NCBI RefSeq assembly: GCF_000719955.1
Contig: NZ_JOII01000023.1
Coordinates: 1-64,000 of the forward strand
From: Streptomyces albidoflavus
GTDB lineage: Bacteria; Actinomycetota; Actinomycetes; Streptomycetales; Streptomycetaceae
Reading direction: 5' to 3'
DNA: 64,000 nucleotides
Shown: positions 16,801 through 24,733 of the stretch, one piece after another
How the letters are laid out: the number at the start of each line of letters is the position of its first letter
How positions within the stretch are numbered: position 1 is the first letter of the stretch
Notes under the pieces: model-generated
The model's database searches: none
What the model saw: only the letters and a program-made list of their open reading frames with translations
Told to the model about the DNA's origin: nothing
Made by a program: the position numbers and the translations under genes

Positions 16801-17427
16801 GTCCGCCGCCGCCTCGCCATCCCCGAGGACCGCACCGTCGTCCTCTACGCCCCGACCTGGCGCGAGGACCGCCCCAAGCGCGGCGGCCGGTACGCCCTCG
16901 ACCTCCCCCTCGACCCGGCCCGGGCCGCCGCCGAACTCGGCGACAGCCACATCCTGCTGGTCCGCCGCCACTACCTGGTCGGCGGCTCGGTCCCCGGCGG
17001 CGACAACGTCCGCGACGTCAGCCGGTACCCGGACGTCGCCGAACTCCTCCTCGTCAGCGACGTCCTGGTCACCGACTACTCCTCGCTGATGTTCGACTTC
17101 GCCCAGACCGGGCGCCCCATGCTCTTCCACACCTGGGACCTCGACCACTACCGCGACACCCTGCGCGGCTTCTACTTCGACTTCGAGTCCAGCGCCCCCG
17201 GACCGCTCCTCACCGACGCCGAGGAGGTCGTCGAGGCGCTGCGCGACCCGAAGGCCGCCACCGCCGGCCACCGCGAGGCGTACGACGCCTTCCGTGCCCG
17301 GTTCTGCGACCTGGACGACGGCACCGCCGCCGCCCGCGTCGCCGACGCACTGCTGGCCGCCACCCCGCACCCCCCGGCCGGCCGATCCGCCACCCCCACC
17401 GCCGCGTTCACCGGGGAGCCCGCATGA
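13855..17427 (+). CDS. GT2 glycosyltransferase / CDP-glycerol glycerophosphotransferase fusion (both sites intact)
   Basis: A 1190-residue bifunctional enzyme probably acting at the cytoplasmic membrane face in synthesis of a teichoic-acid-like polymer. Residues 3-110 are a GT2 domain: VVVPVYNVEEYLDACL, nucleotide-binding VDDGSTDSS and metal-binding VDSDD. Residues ~400-800 are a beta-rich linker. The C-terminal ~390 residues are a TagF-type glycerophosphotransferase (Glyphos_transf) with TWHGTPLKRIG (His904), a second His in LLVRRHY and VTDYSSLMFDF near 1073. The ATG at 13855 is where the GT2 fold starts. Its TGA overlaps the ATG of the next, paralogous gene (ATGA), so the two are translationally coupled. 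The acceptor glycan and donor sugar are not known. Confidence 0.9.
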   Translation: MTPRLTVVVPVYNVEEYLDACLASLGRQTMRDLEVVMVDDGSTDSSARIAQAHAARDSRFRLVQQENAGLGAARNTGVRHATGAYLAFVDSDDVIPEDAYALMLDTLERSGSDFVTGNVHRLKTDGTTEQSPMFRRAMSTTRLTTHVLRDWDLLGDRIACNKVFRKDFWDKHALAFPEGVLFEDIPVIVPAHFLAGSVDVLSDTVYLWRDRHGSISNKRALPRAVHDRTAAVTTASTFLGRRLAEAAGTPFEADWAEAKRRYDQSVLAGDLWMFMEALPDGDDAYHQAFLDHANAFADHADPAALAALPLHLRAKWALIRRRRLPELLDLMAFVRANPDAFQVRGLARRRAAYPVTRAPLPAPATRLRPRDLPLIARVTRAHWEDGKLHLTGYAYVRNLPPGRLQARGKALWLRAGRHRVVPLKVRPVRSREATYSSRQALHRYDRAGFTTVVDPARLSTGRPSTTWKLEMAAVGGLLPRTGPVRMAGLDGLPVHYLGEFRRVGATLSAGRLRLRAENVPSRLAAHHDEDGTLHLEGHLAATPPTGAEAWAGLRATNWYTKETLDLPIGLDGKTFTAELPLAALAEGAEPLGPDAPVRRPQPWGVSLFRADGTTSPVAVHPEIESGRYPLGEGRELLVGANSAGNLELRDQPVRPIVTELTWPPRGPLTLAGSFPAADDRRRELVLVHGTHGEETVLDAHRDGPRFTASLTPEAVHGPGGTLPLAEGNWTMFLRRPGEADPALYTPVHIAPVLHTGLPLARHLGGREFLVERRHYDRLQLHSGSSLPAADRGRTQQKALRAAYTTQRARGPLRDAVLYSSFDGRQYSDSPRAVHEELAARDTSLTHLWTVRDQQVDLPPGLTPVALWSAEWYEALARSRHIVTNTQLPEWFERAEGQYVVQTWHGTPLKRIGRDLAGSPAADPHYIAALPHRSAQWSLLVSPNRFSTPILRHAFGYTGPVLESGYPRNDLLDAHGRAERAARVRRRLAIPEDRTVVLYAPTWREDRPKRGGRYALDLPLDPARAAAELGDSHILLVRRHYLVGGSVPGGDNVRDVSRYPDVAELLLVSDVLVTDYSSLMFDFAQTGRPMLFHTWDLDHYRDTLRGFYFDFESSAPGPLLTDAEEVVEALRDPKAATAGHREAYDAFRARFCDLDDGTAAARVADALLAATPHPPAGRSATPTAAFTGEPA

Positions 17428-20342
17428 CCACAGAACCGCATCCCGCCGACGCCCCCGACCTCAGCGTCGTCGTCCCCGCCGACGCCGGGCCCGAGGCGCT
17501 GCGAGCCTGTGCCGCCTCGGTCCTGGAGCAGACCCTGCGGCACAGCGAGGCCGTCCTCGTCGACCCCGGACGCGACAGCGCCACCACCCGGGCCTGCGCC
17601 GACCTCGCCGCACGCCACCCCGGGCGGGTCCGGCACGTCACCGCCGCCCGGGGCGCCGACCCGCGCGACACCGGCGCCGACCACGCCCGGGGCACCTGGG
17701 TCACCTTCCTCGGCCCCGGCGAACGCCTCCAGAAGGACGCCGGGCGCAACCTCCTCGCCGCCGCCCTCGACACCGGAGCCGACCTCGTCGCCGGTACCTG
17801 GACCCGGCTGCCCGCCCCCGGCGAGAAGCTGCCGCGCGGCGCCGAACAGGCCGAACCCGCCTGGCAGCGCCCGCTGCACACCCGCACCCGGACGGTCGGC
17901 AGCCTGACCGACGCCCCCGGCCTCGTCGTCCACGACTCCCTCGTCACCGGCTTCTGCGTCCGCCGCTCCCTGCTCGACCCCGAGGCCCGGCCCGCCGTCC
18001 GCCACGAGGAGGCGCCCCCCGTCGGCGACCTCCTCTTCGGCGTCCGCGCCGCCCTCGCCGCCCGCACCGTCACCCTGATCCCCAACACGATCACCACCCA
18101 CCGCGCCGCCCCCGACCCGGCCGCCGACGCCCCCGCCCGCATCACCGCCGCCGCCCGCGCCGCCCGGCTCCTCGCCCGGCACGGCCACCCCGGGCTGGCC
18201 GCCGCCCGCGAACGCGCCCTCCTCACCGACCACGTGCTGCCCTGCGCCGCCGCCCTGCTCTCCATGGACCGCGAGGAGCGCGCCCGCACCGCCGCCCAGG
18301 TCGCGCCCCTGCTCGCCGGGCACCTCGGCGCCGACGCCCTCGCCCCGCTCGACCCGGTCGCCCGCGCCTGCCTGAGGCTGCTCGCCGACGGCGACGCCGA
18401 CGGCGCCCGGGACGCCGCCTACGCGCTGGCCAACCCCGGCACCGTCGTCTCCCCGGTTGTCGCGCACGCGGGACGCGTCCACTGGCGGCCCGGCACCGAG
18501 GCCGCCCCCAGCACCGAGGCCGCCCCCGGCGCCGACCCGCTCGACGTCACCGAACTCGGCCTCCAGTACCGCCCGTTCGCCCGCCTCGACCTGCTCAACA
18601 CGGTCACCCGCGCCACCCGCTCCCAGGGCCGCCTCCTCCTGGTCGGCCGCATCGTGCTGCCCGCCCACGCCCTGCCCGGCCGGCCCGAGGTCACCGCCAC
18701 CCTCGTCCTGACCTGCCGCGACCAGCCGGCACGCACCCTCACGCTGCCGGTGGACGACATCCGGTACGCCAAGGACGCCCTGGTCTGGCGGGCCTGCGCC
18801 GACCTCACCCGGCTGCTCGGGGCGCGCGGCGTCGGCGACCGCGTCTGGGACCCCGCCCTGCGGGTCACCGCCGGCGGCGAGACGCTGACCACCCCGCTCT
18901 TCGCCGAACCCGAGACGGTCAAACCCGCCGGCGCGCTGCGCGCCCGCCCCCGCCTCGGCCGCCTCACCGGCGACACCTGGCAGCCCTACGTCACCGCCCA
19001 CCACCGCCTCGCCGTCTGCCTGCTGGCCCGCCGCAGGCCCGCCCGGCTCGCCGAGAAACTCCTCCACTACGCCACCCACTTCCGGCCCGCCCGCGCCCTG
19101 CGCCGCCGCCTGGCCGCCGTCGCCGCCCGCCGCAAACGCCTCGCCGGACAGGCCGTCAAGGCCCGCGTCTACCGCACCCTGCTGTTGCGCCTGCCGGTCC
19201 GCAAGGGCCAGGTCGTCTACGAGGCCCACATGGGCAAGCAGTACGGCGACAGCCCCCGCGCGATCCACGAGGAGGCGATGGCCCGCGGCCTGGCGCTGCG
19301 CCCCGTCTGGTCGTACGCCGAGAAGCCCGACGGGTTCCCCGCCGACGCCCGCCTGGTGCGCCGCTGGTCCTGGCCCTACCTGGTGGCGCTGGCCCGGGCC
19401 CAGTACTGGGTCGACAACCAGGGCTTCCCGCACGCCCTGGACAAGCCCCGGCACACCACGTACCTCCAGACCTGGCACGGCAGCGCCTACAAGCGGATGG
19501 GGTTCGACGAGGCGCGGGTCAAGACGCAGAACGACCCGCAGCGGCGCCGGCTCCAGCGGGCCGTCGACCGCTTCGACCACTTCCTGATCCGCGCCCCGCA
19601 CGACGCCGACACCCTCGGCCGCGCCTACCGCCTCGACCCGGACAAGCTGCTGCCCACCGGCTACCCGCGCAACGACCGCCTCGTCGCCGCCCGCGAACAG
19701 CACGCGCCCCGCCCGCCGCTCGCCGAAGCCCTCGGCATTCCGGACGACCGCACGGTGGTCCTCTACGCGCCGACCTTCCGCGGCGGGCCCGGCCACAAGG
19801 ACGCCGAACTGCCGCTGGACGTCCGCCGGTTCGCCGAGGAGTTCGGCTCCACCCACGTCCTGCTGGTGCGCAGCCACTACATGGAGCGCGCCGCCCTGCC
19901 CGCCACCGCGCCCGGCACCGTCCACGACGTCTCCGGCCACCACGACGTCAGCGAACTGCTCGCCCTCGCCGACGTCCTGGTCACCGACTACTCGTCCATC
20001 ATGTTCGACTACGCCCTCCTCGACCGGCCCCTCATCCACTTCGCCCCGGACCTCGACGCCTACACCGCCGACCGGGGCAGCTACTTCGACCTGCGCGAAC
20101 GCGCGGGCGGGCCGGTCGTGGACACCCAGGACGCACTCCACGAGGTCCTCGCCCACCTCGACGAGGCCGACCCGCACTGGAAGGCCGCCCGCGCCCGGTT
20201 CGCCGAGGAGTTCGGCGCCTATGACACCGGCGGCGCGGCGGCGGCCGTGGTCGACACCCTCTTCGCCGCCCACACCCCCCGGCGCCGCCCGAAGCCCTGC
20301 CCCGCCTCCCGGCGGCGCCCCGCAGAGAGGAGCGGCACATGA
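17424..20342 (+). CDS. TagF-type glycerophosphotransferase with a degenerate GT2 domain
   Basis: A 972-residue paralogue of the upstream fusion. The N-terminus still aligns with GT2 (LSVVVPADAGPEALRACAAS), but the nucleotide-binding DDGS is VDPGRDS and the metal-binding DxD is FLGPGE, so this domain probably no longer transfers sugar. The C-terminal ~370 residues are an intact CDP-glycerol glycerophosphotransferase domain: TWHGSAYKRMG with His685, LLVRSHY and VTDYSSIMFDY near 854. It is coupled by ATGA at both ends to its neighbours. The likely role is polymer or linkage phosphotransfer in the same pathway as the preceding gene. The GT2 remnant may serve in binding or assembly. Confidence 0.88.
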   Translation: MTTEPHPADAPDLSVVVPADAGPEALRACAASVLEQTLRHSEAVLVDPGRDSATTRACADLAARHPGRVRHVTAARGADPRDTGADHARGTWVTFLGPGERLQKDAGRNLLAAALDTGADLVAGTWTRLPAPGEKLPRGAEQAEPAWQRPLHTRTRTVGSLTDAPGLVVHDSLVTGFCVRRSLLDPEARPAVRHEEAPPVGDLLFGVRAALAARTVTLIPNTITTHRAAPDPAADAPARITAAARAARLLARHGHPGLAAARERALLTDHVLPCAAALLSMDREERARTAAQVAPLLAGHLGADALAPLDPVARACLRLLADGDADGARDAAYALANPGTVVSPVVAHAGRVHWRPGTEAAPSTEAAPGADPLDVTELGLQYRPFARLDLLNTVTRATRSQGRLLLVGRIVLPAHALPGRPEVTATLVLTCRDQPARTLTLPVDDIRYAKDALVWRACADLTRLLGARGVGDRVWDPALRVTAGGETLTTPLFAEPETVKPAGALRARPRLGRLTGDTWQPYVTAHHRLAVCLLARRRPARLAEKLLHYATHFRPARALRRRLAAVAARRKRLAGQAVKARVYRTLLLRLPVRKGQVVYEAHMGKQYGDSPRAIHEEAMARGLALRPVWSYAEKPDGFPADARLVRRWSWPYLVALARAQYWVDNQGFPHALDKPRHTTYLQTWHGSAYKRMGFDEARVKTQNDPQRRRLQRAVDRFDHFLIRAPHDADTLGRAYRLDPDKLLPTGYPRNDRLVAAREQHAPRPPLAEALGIPDDRTVVLYAPTFRGGPGHKDAELPLDVRRFAEEFGSTHVLLVRSHYMERAALPATAPGTVHDVSGHHDVSELLALADVLVTDYSSIMFDYALLDRPLIHFAPDLDAYTADRGSYFDLRERAGGPVVDTQDALHEVLAHLDEADPHWKAARARFAEEFGAYDTGGAAAAVVDTLFAAHTPRRRPKPCPASRRRPAERSGT

Positions 20343-21532
20343 CCGCGCCCGCCACCCAGGAGACCCCCGCCGCGCCCGCCGCCGAGGCCGGGCCCCGGGA
20401 GATCTACCTCATCGGCAACACCGTGGACGAACTCGGCGGCGTCACCGCCTGGACCCACCAGATGGCCCGCCTCTTCCGCCGCCAGGGCCACCCGGTGCAC
20501 GTCATCGGCATCCACGAGGCCGAACTGAAACTGACCCTCCCCGGGCCGCCGGACTACCCGGTCACCGCGCTCTACCCGAGCCACCCGCCGACCGCCCGCC
20601 CCCTCGTCGGCCGCCGCCGTCTCAGCCCCGCCGCCCGGCTGTACGAGCGGCGCCGCCTCGCCGCCAAACAGGCCGCCGTCGCCCGCCTCTCCGGCATCCT
20701 CGCCCAGGCCGCCCCCGGCGCCGTCGCCGTCGTCACCCAGGTCTGGCCGATGGAGTGGCTGCGCCAGGCCGACACCTCCCGGGTCCGGCTGATCGGCATG
20801 AGCCACGAGTCGTACGCGTACACCCGCGCCTGCCACCGCCACCGCTGGGTCAAGGAGAACTACCCGCACGTCGACCGGTGGCTGGTGCTCACCCAGGAGG
20901 ACGCCGACGACTGGATCACGCTCGACGGGATGCAGAACGTCGGCGCCATGCCCAACGCCCTCGCCCACCTCCCCGCGACGCCGTCCCCGCGCACCGGGCG
21001 CAATGTCGTCAGCATCGGGCGGCTCGCCGACCAGAAGGGCGTCGACATGCTCCTCGACACCTGGGCCCTGGTCGCCCCGCACCGGCCCGACTGGCGGCTG
21101 CGGATCTACGGGGCCGGGGAGGACGAGACGGCGCTGAAGAACCAGTGCACCAGCCTCGGGCTCGACTCCTCGGTGGAGTGGAGGGGGCGCACCGACGACG
21201 TGCCGGCGGCGCTCGCCGAGGGATCGGTCTTCGTGCAGTCCTCGCGCGGCGAGGGGTTCCCGCTCGCCCTCATGGAGGCGATGGCCTCCGGCGTGCCCTG
21301 CGCCGCCTTCGACTGCGCGCCCGGGGTCCGCGAGATCGTCCGGGACGGCGAGGACGGCCTGCTGGCCCCGCCCGGCGACCTCGACTCCCTCGCCGACCGG
21401 CTGCTGCGGCTCACCGGCGACCAGGAGCTGCGCGACACCATGGGCGACAAGGCCCGCGTCAACGTCCAGCGCTTCTCCGAGGCCCACGTCCTCGAACGGT
21501 GGGAGGCCCTCTTCCGCCTCCTCGACCGCTAG
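20339..21532 (+). CDS. GT4-family glycosyltransferase
   Basis: A 397-residue GT-B fold, retaining glycosyltransferase. The N-terminal domain starts at residue 20 (EIYLIGNTVDELGGVTAW) with the GG loop of GT4 enzymes. The C-terminal domain has VSIGRLADQKGVDMLL, then EGFPLALMEAMASGVPCAAF, the E-x7-E nucleotide-sugar motif, and GEDGLLAPPGD. The start ATG overlaps the stop of the TagF-like gene (ATGA), making it the last gene of a coupled run starting at 13855. Its TAG stop shares the tetranucleotide CTAG (21529-21532) with the stop of the opposite gene. Donor and acceptor unknown; context points to the same glycopolymer. Confidence 0.92.
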   Translation: MTAPATQETPAAPAAEAGPREIYLIGNTVDELGGVTAWTHQMARLFRRQGHPVHVIGIHEAELKLTLPGPPDYPVTALYPSHPPTARPLVGRRRLSPAARLYERRRLAAKQAAVARLSGILAQAAPGAVAVVTQVWPMEWLRQADTSRVRLIGMSHESYAYTRACHRHRWVKENYPHVDRWLVLTQEDADDWITLDGMQNVGAMPNALAHLPATPSPRTGRNVVSIGRLADQKGVDMLLDTWALVAPHRPDWRLRIYGAGEDETALKNQCTSLGLDSSVEWRGRTDDVPAALAEGSVFVQSSRGEGFPLALMEAMASGVPCAAFDCAPGVREIVRDGEDGLLAPPGDLDSLADRLLRLTGDQELRDTMGDKARVNVQRFSEAHVLERWEALFRLLDR

Positions 21533-23685
21533 AGGTCGGGCGGCTCCTCGCCGAGGAAGACCCGGCGTACGACCCGCTCCGCCGCCCGGCCGTCGTCCCA
21601 CGGGCAGAAGCGCGTGCGGAAGGCGGCCCGGCGGGCGGCGGACCCGGGCCCGGACCAGGTGCCGGAGGCGAAGATCGCGGTCAGGTCGTCCTCGTCGCAG
21701 GCGACCGGCCCCGGCGCGCAGCCGCGCAGGTCGACCGAGAGTCCCCGCGCCGCCTCGAAGGCGGCCCAGTCGTCGGCGTACAGCACGATCGGGCGGTCCA
21801 GCACCGCGTACTCCACCATCAGGGACGAGTAGTCGGTGATCAGCGCGTCGGAGGCGAGGCAGAGGCGCTCGACCGACGGGTGGGCGGAGACGTCGATCAG
21901 GCGGGTGGAGGGCGCCGTTCCGGGCGGCAGCAGGGGCGCCCCGCAGCGGGGGTGTGCCCGGGCCAGGACGGCGAAGCGCGGGCCGAGCCGGTGCAGCATC
22001 CGGTCGAGGTCCGGCGGGTGGTGCGGGCCGGTGCGGTGGTCGCGGTAGGTCGGGGCGTAGAGCAGGGCGGTGACGTCCGGGGCGAGGCCCAGCGTCTCCC
22101 GGAGGCGGTCGCGTGCGGCCGGGTCGGGGGAGTGGAAGGCGTCGGCGCGCGGCTGGCCGTACTCCAGCACGGTGTACGCGGCGGGGTAGGCCCGTTCCCA
22201 GGTGAGGGTGGTGTGGCGGTTGCCGGAGAGGGCGTAGTCCCACTGGTCGGCGGTGGCCACCACCCGGCGCACGTCGGTGGTCCCGGCGGCCGGGCGGTCC
22301 AGCACCTCGGCGCCGACCCGTTTGAGCGGCGTACCCCGGCCGGTCTGCACGACGCACTGGCCGCGCCGCTTGACGTGGCCGGGCTCCGGCTCGCCGTCGG
22401 TGACCAGGTAGCGGGCGCGGGCCAGCGCGGTGAAGTAGGCCGCGCTGCCCGGGGTCACCCGGCGGGTGGCGGTCGGCGCGGTGTGCCGGTGCTCGGGCCG
22501 GGTGATCCAGAAGGTGCGCAGGCCGGTGACGAGGTCGCGGGCGGCGCGTTCCAGGGCGGCCGGGTGATGGGTGTAGCCGTGTCCGTCGGCCGCGCCGAAG
22601 AGGGCGTCCCGCTCGCGCAGGGGGAGGCGGCGCTGGAGCGCGTAGTGGGCCCGTAGGCCGGACCTCCGGGCGCGGGCCTTGAGGGAGCGGGCGGTGCGGC
22701 GGGCCCGGCCCGAGGCGCGGGCGGCCAGCCGCAGCGCGCCGAACGCCCGGTGGCTGCCGTGCCGCACCAGGGCGTGCCGCAGCCGGTCGCGGGGGCCCAG
22801 CGGCGGCAGCGGCGTCCGGTGCAGGCGGTACTGGTCGCGGGCCCGGTGCAGGAAGGCGGCCCGTTCGCCGGCGGGCAGCCGGCCCGGCTTGGTGTAGACG
22901 GCGGTGAAGTGGTCGACCATGCGGCGGAAGACGACCGGCCGCCACCGCTCCAGCTCCGGGTGGGCGTCGAGGAAGGCGAAGACCCGGTCGTACTGGTCGA
23001 AGACGTCGAAGTGCCGGTGGCTGACGGTGCCGAGGATCGAGCCCTGCCGCCGCTGCCGGTAGTGGACGCAGACCCGGTCGAGCACCGCGATCGTCCCGGC
23101 GCTCATCAGGGCGGGGAAGGTCCAGGGGGTGTCCTCGTAGTAGCCCGGCGGGAAGGTGAGGCCGGTCCGCTCGACGAAGTCGCGGCGGTACGCCTTGTTC
23201 CACACCACCATCAGCAGCCGCAGCAGGCCGGGGCGTTCGGCGAGGGTGAAGACCTGCGGGTCGCCCTCGTGCAGCTCGGCGGCGAGCTGGTTGCGCAGGA
23301 CCTCGCCCGACAGGTAGGTGCGGGCGTAGTCGAAGACGAGGATCTCGGGGCTGTCGGTCTCCTTGATCCGGTCCGAGAGGGTGTGCAGCGCGTCCGGGGT
23401 GAGCGTGTCGTCCCCGTCGAGGAAGAGCACGTACTCCCCGGTGGCCCGCGCCAGCCCGGCGTTGCGCGCCCGGCCGAGCCCCCCGTTCTCCGCCAGATGG
23501 ACCGGCACCACCCGCCCGTCGCGCGCCGCGTACGCGTCGATCAGCTCCCCGCAGCCGTCCGGCGAGCGGTCGTCCACCGCGATCACCTCCAGGTCGCCGA
23601 ACGACTGGCCGAGCACCGAGTCCAGGCAGGCGCCGAGGTACGCCTCCACACGGTGGGCGGGCACGATCACACTGAACCTGGGCAC
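21529..23685 (-). CDS. GT2 / TagF-like fusion lacking the glycerophosphotransferase catalytic His
   Basis: A 718-residue third member of the fusion family. The GT2 domain is intact: FSVIVPAHRVEAYLGACL, VDDRSPDG and LFLDGDDT. The C-terminal TagF-like domain keeps ITDYSSLMVEY (near 617) and the second His (ARAHP), but the catalytic WHG motif is changed: QTGRGTPLKRVG at 447-458, with Gly449 and Arg450 in place of Trp and His. Codons 22336-22341 show this directly. The phosphotransferase half is therefore probably inactive and the protein may act only as a glycosyltransferase. The start is GTG at 23685 with a weak ribosome site. It is convergent with the GT4 gene and transcribed separately. Confidence 0.88.
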   Translation of the reverse strand: MPRFSVIVPAHRVEAYLGACLDSVLGQSFGDLEVIAVDDRSPDGCGELIDAYAARDGRVVPVHLAENGGLGRARNAGLARATGEYVLFLDGDDTLTPDALHTLSDRIKETDSPEILVFDYARTYLSGEVLRNQLAAELHEGDPQVFTLAERPGLLRLLMVVWNKAYRRDFVERTGLTFPPGYYEDTPWTFPALMSAGTIAVLDRVCVHYRQRRQGSILGTVSHRHFDVFDQYDRVFAFLDAHPELERWRPVVFRRMVDHFTAVYTKPGRLPAGERAAFLHRARDQYRLHRTPLPPLGPRDRLRHALVRHGSHRAFGALRLAARASGRARRTARSLKARARRSGLRAHYALQRRLPLRERDALFGAADGHGYTHHPAALERAARDLVTGLRTFWITRPEHRHTAPTATRRVTPGSAAYFTALARARYLVTDGEPEPGHVKRRGQCVVQTGRGTPLKRVGAEVLDRPAAGTTDVRRVVATADQWDYALSGNRHTTLTWERAYPAAYTVLEYGQPRADAFHSPDPAARDRLRETLGLAPDVTALLYAPTYRDHRTGPHHPPDLDRMLHRLGPRFAVLARAHPRCGAPLLPPGTAPSTRLIDVSAHPSVERLCLASDALITDYSSLMVEYAVLDRPIVLYADDWAAFEAARGLSVDLRGCAPGPVACDEDDLTAIFASGTWSGPGSAARRAAFRTRFCPWDDGRAAERVVRRVFLGEEPPDL

Positions 23686-23730
23686 GGCACATCCGATGGG
23701 TCGACGCGAGTCCTGGGGCCTACCGCCCCA

Positions 23731-23742
23731 GAACGCGCGTTC
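23731..23742. promoter_or_regulatory. 12-bp perfect palindrome upstream of the third fusion gene
   Basis: GAACGCGCGTTC is self-complementary and lies 46 bp before the GTG of the 21529-23685 gene. It may be an operator, but no promoter elements are clear and short GC palindromes arise by chance. Confidence 0.25.
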
Positions 23743-23812
23743 CGGCGTGCCGGTTACGCGGAATGCGGCATCCGGGGGAACCGCCGCGGTGACGGACAGA
23801 TGCGCGAAGGAC

Positions 23813-23850
23813 GGCGGGGCCGCCCGGTGTTGCCGCCGGACGGCCCCGCC
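23813..23850 (-). terminator. Hairpin terminator of the sugar ABC operon
   Basis: GGCGGGGCCG at 23813-23822 pairs perfectly with 23841-23850. It begins 20 bp beyond the stop of the last permease gene in the direction of transcription. Flanking GGTGTTG/CAACACC segments offer an alternative stem. Confidence 0.65.
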
Positions 23851-23869
23851 AACACCAGCCGGAATGGGC

Positions 23870-24733
23870 CTACTTGACCGCCCCCGACATCAGGCCGGAG
23901 ACGAACTGCCGCTGGAAGGCGAAGAAGACCGCCAGCGGGATGATCATCGACAGGAAGGCCCCGGGGGCGAGGATGTCGATGTTGTTGCCGAACTGGCGTA
24001 CCTGCTGCTGGAGGGCGACCGTCACCGGCGGCGAGTCCGAGTCGGCGAAGACCAGCGCCACCAGCATGTCGTTCCAGACCCACAGGAACTGGAAGATGCC
24101 GAGCGAGGCGATGGCCGGGCCGCCCAGCGGCAGCACCACCCGGGTGAAGAGCCGGACCTCGCCGGCGCCGTCCAGGCGGGCCGCCTCCATCAGCTCCTTC
24201 GGGATCTGCGCGAAGAAGTTCCGCATCAGGAAGACCGCGAAGGGCAGGCCGAAGGCCACGTGGAAGAGGACCACCCCGGCCGTCGTCTCGAAGAGCCCGA
24301 CCCAGCCGAACAGCTCCGACACCGGCACCAGCGCCACCTGCACCGGCACCGCCAGCAGGGCCACCACCAGCACGAACCACCAGTCGCGGCCCGGGAACTC
24401 CAGCCAGGCGAAGGCGTACCCGGCCAGCGAGCCGATCACGATGACCAGCACCGTCGCCGGGACCGTGATCGCCACCGTGGAGAGCAGCGAACCGGTGATC
24501 GCCCCGTCCTCCAGCACCCCCTGGTAGTTCTCCCAGGTCAGCTGGGCCGGGGCGGTGAACACCGTCCACCAGCCGCTCTCCGCGATGTCGCCCGGGGCGC
24601 GCAGCGAGGAGAGCAGCAGCCCCACCGTCGGCATCAGCCAGAACAGGCCGACCACCACCAGGACGAACTGCACCAGCCCGCCGCTCAGCCGGGCCGCGAT
24701 CCGCGATCCCAGCGCGGGCTCACGCGCGCTCAT
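23870..24733 (-). CDS. Sugar ABC transporter permease (MalG type)
   Basis: A 287-residue inner-membrane permease with six hydrophobic segments, the usual MalG length. The EAA loop that contacts the ATPase is KELMEAARLDGAGEVRLFTRV around residues 185-205. The C-terminus (QRQFVSGLMSGAVK) is the standard end of sugar permeases of this family. The ATG at 24733 overlaps the TGA of the upstream permease gene (ATGA), so translation is coupled. It forms a heterodimer with that permease and receives substrate from the binding protein at 26061-27398. No ATPase gene is in the operon; streptomycetes often use the shared ATPase MsiK for such systems. Confidence 0.93.
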   Translation of the reverse strand: MSAREPALGSRIAARLSGGLVQFVLVVVGLFWLMPTVGLLLSSLRAPGDIAESGWWTVFTAPAQLTWENYQGVLEDGAITGSLLSTVAITVPATVLVIVIGSLAGYAFAWLEFPGRDWWFVLVVALLAVPVQVALVPVSELFGWVGLFETTAGVVLFHVAFGLPFAVFLMRNFFAQIPKELMEAARLDGAGEVRLFTRVVLPLGGPAIASLGIFQFLWVWNDMLVALVFADSDSPPVTVALQQQVRQFGNNIDILAPGAFLSMIIPLAVFFAFQRQFVSGLMSGAVK

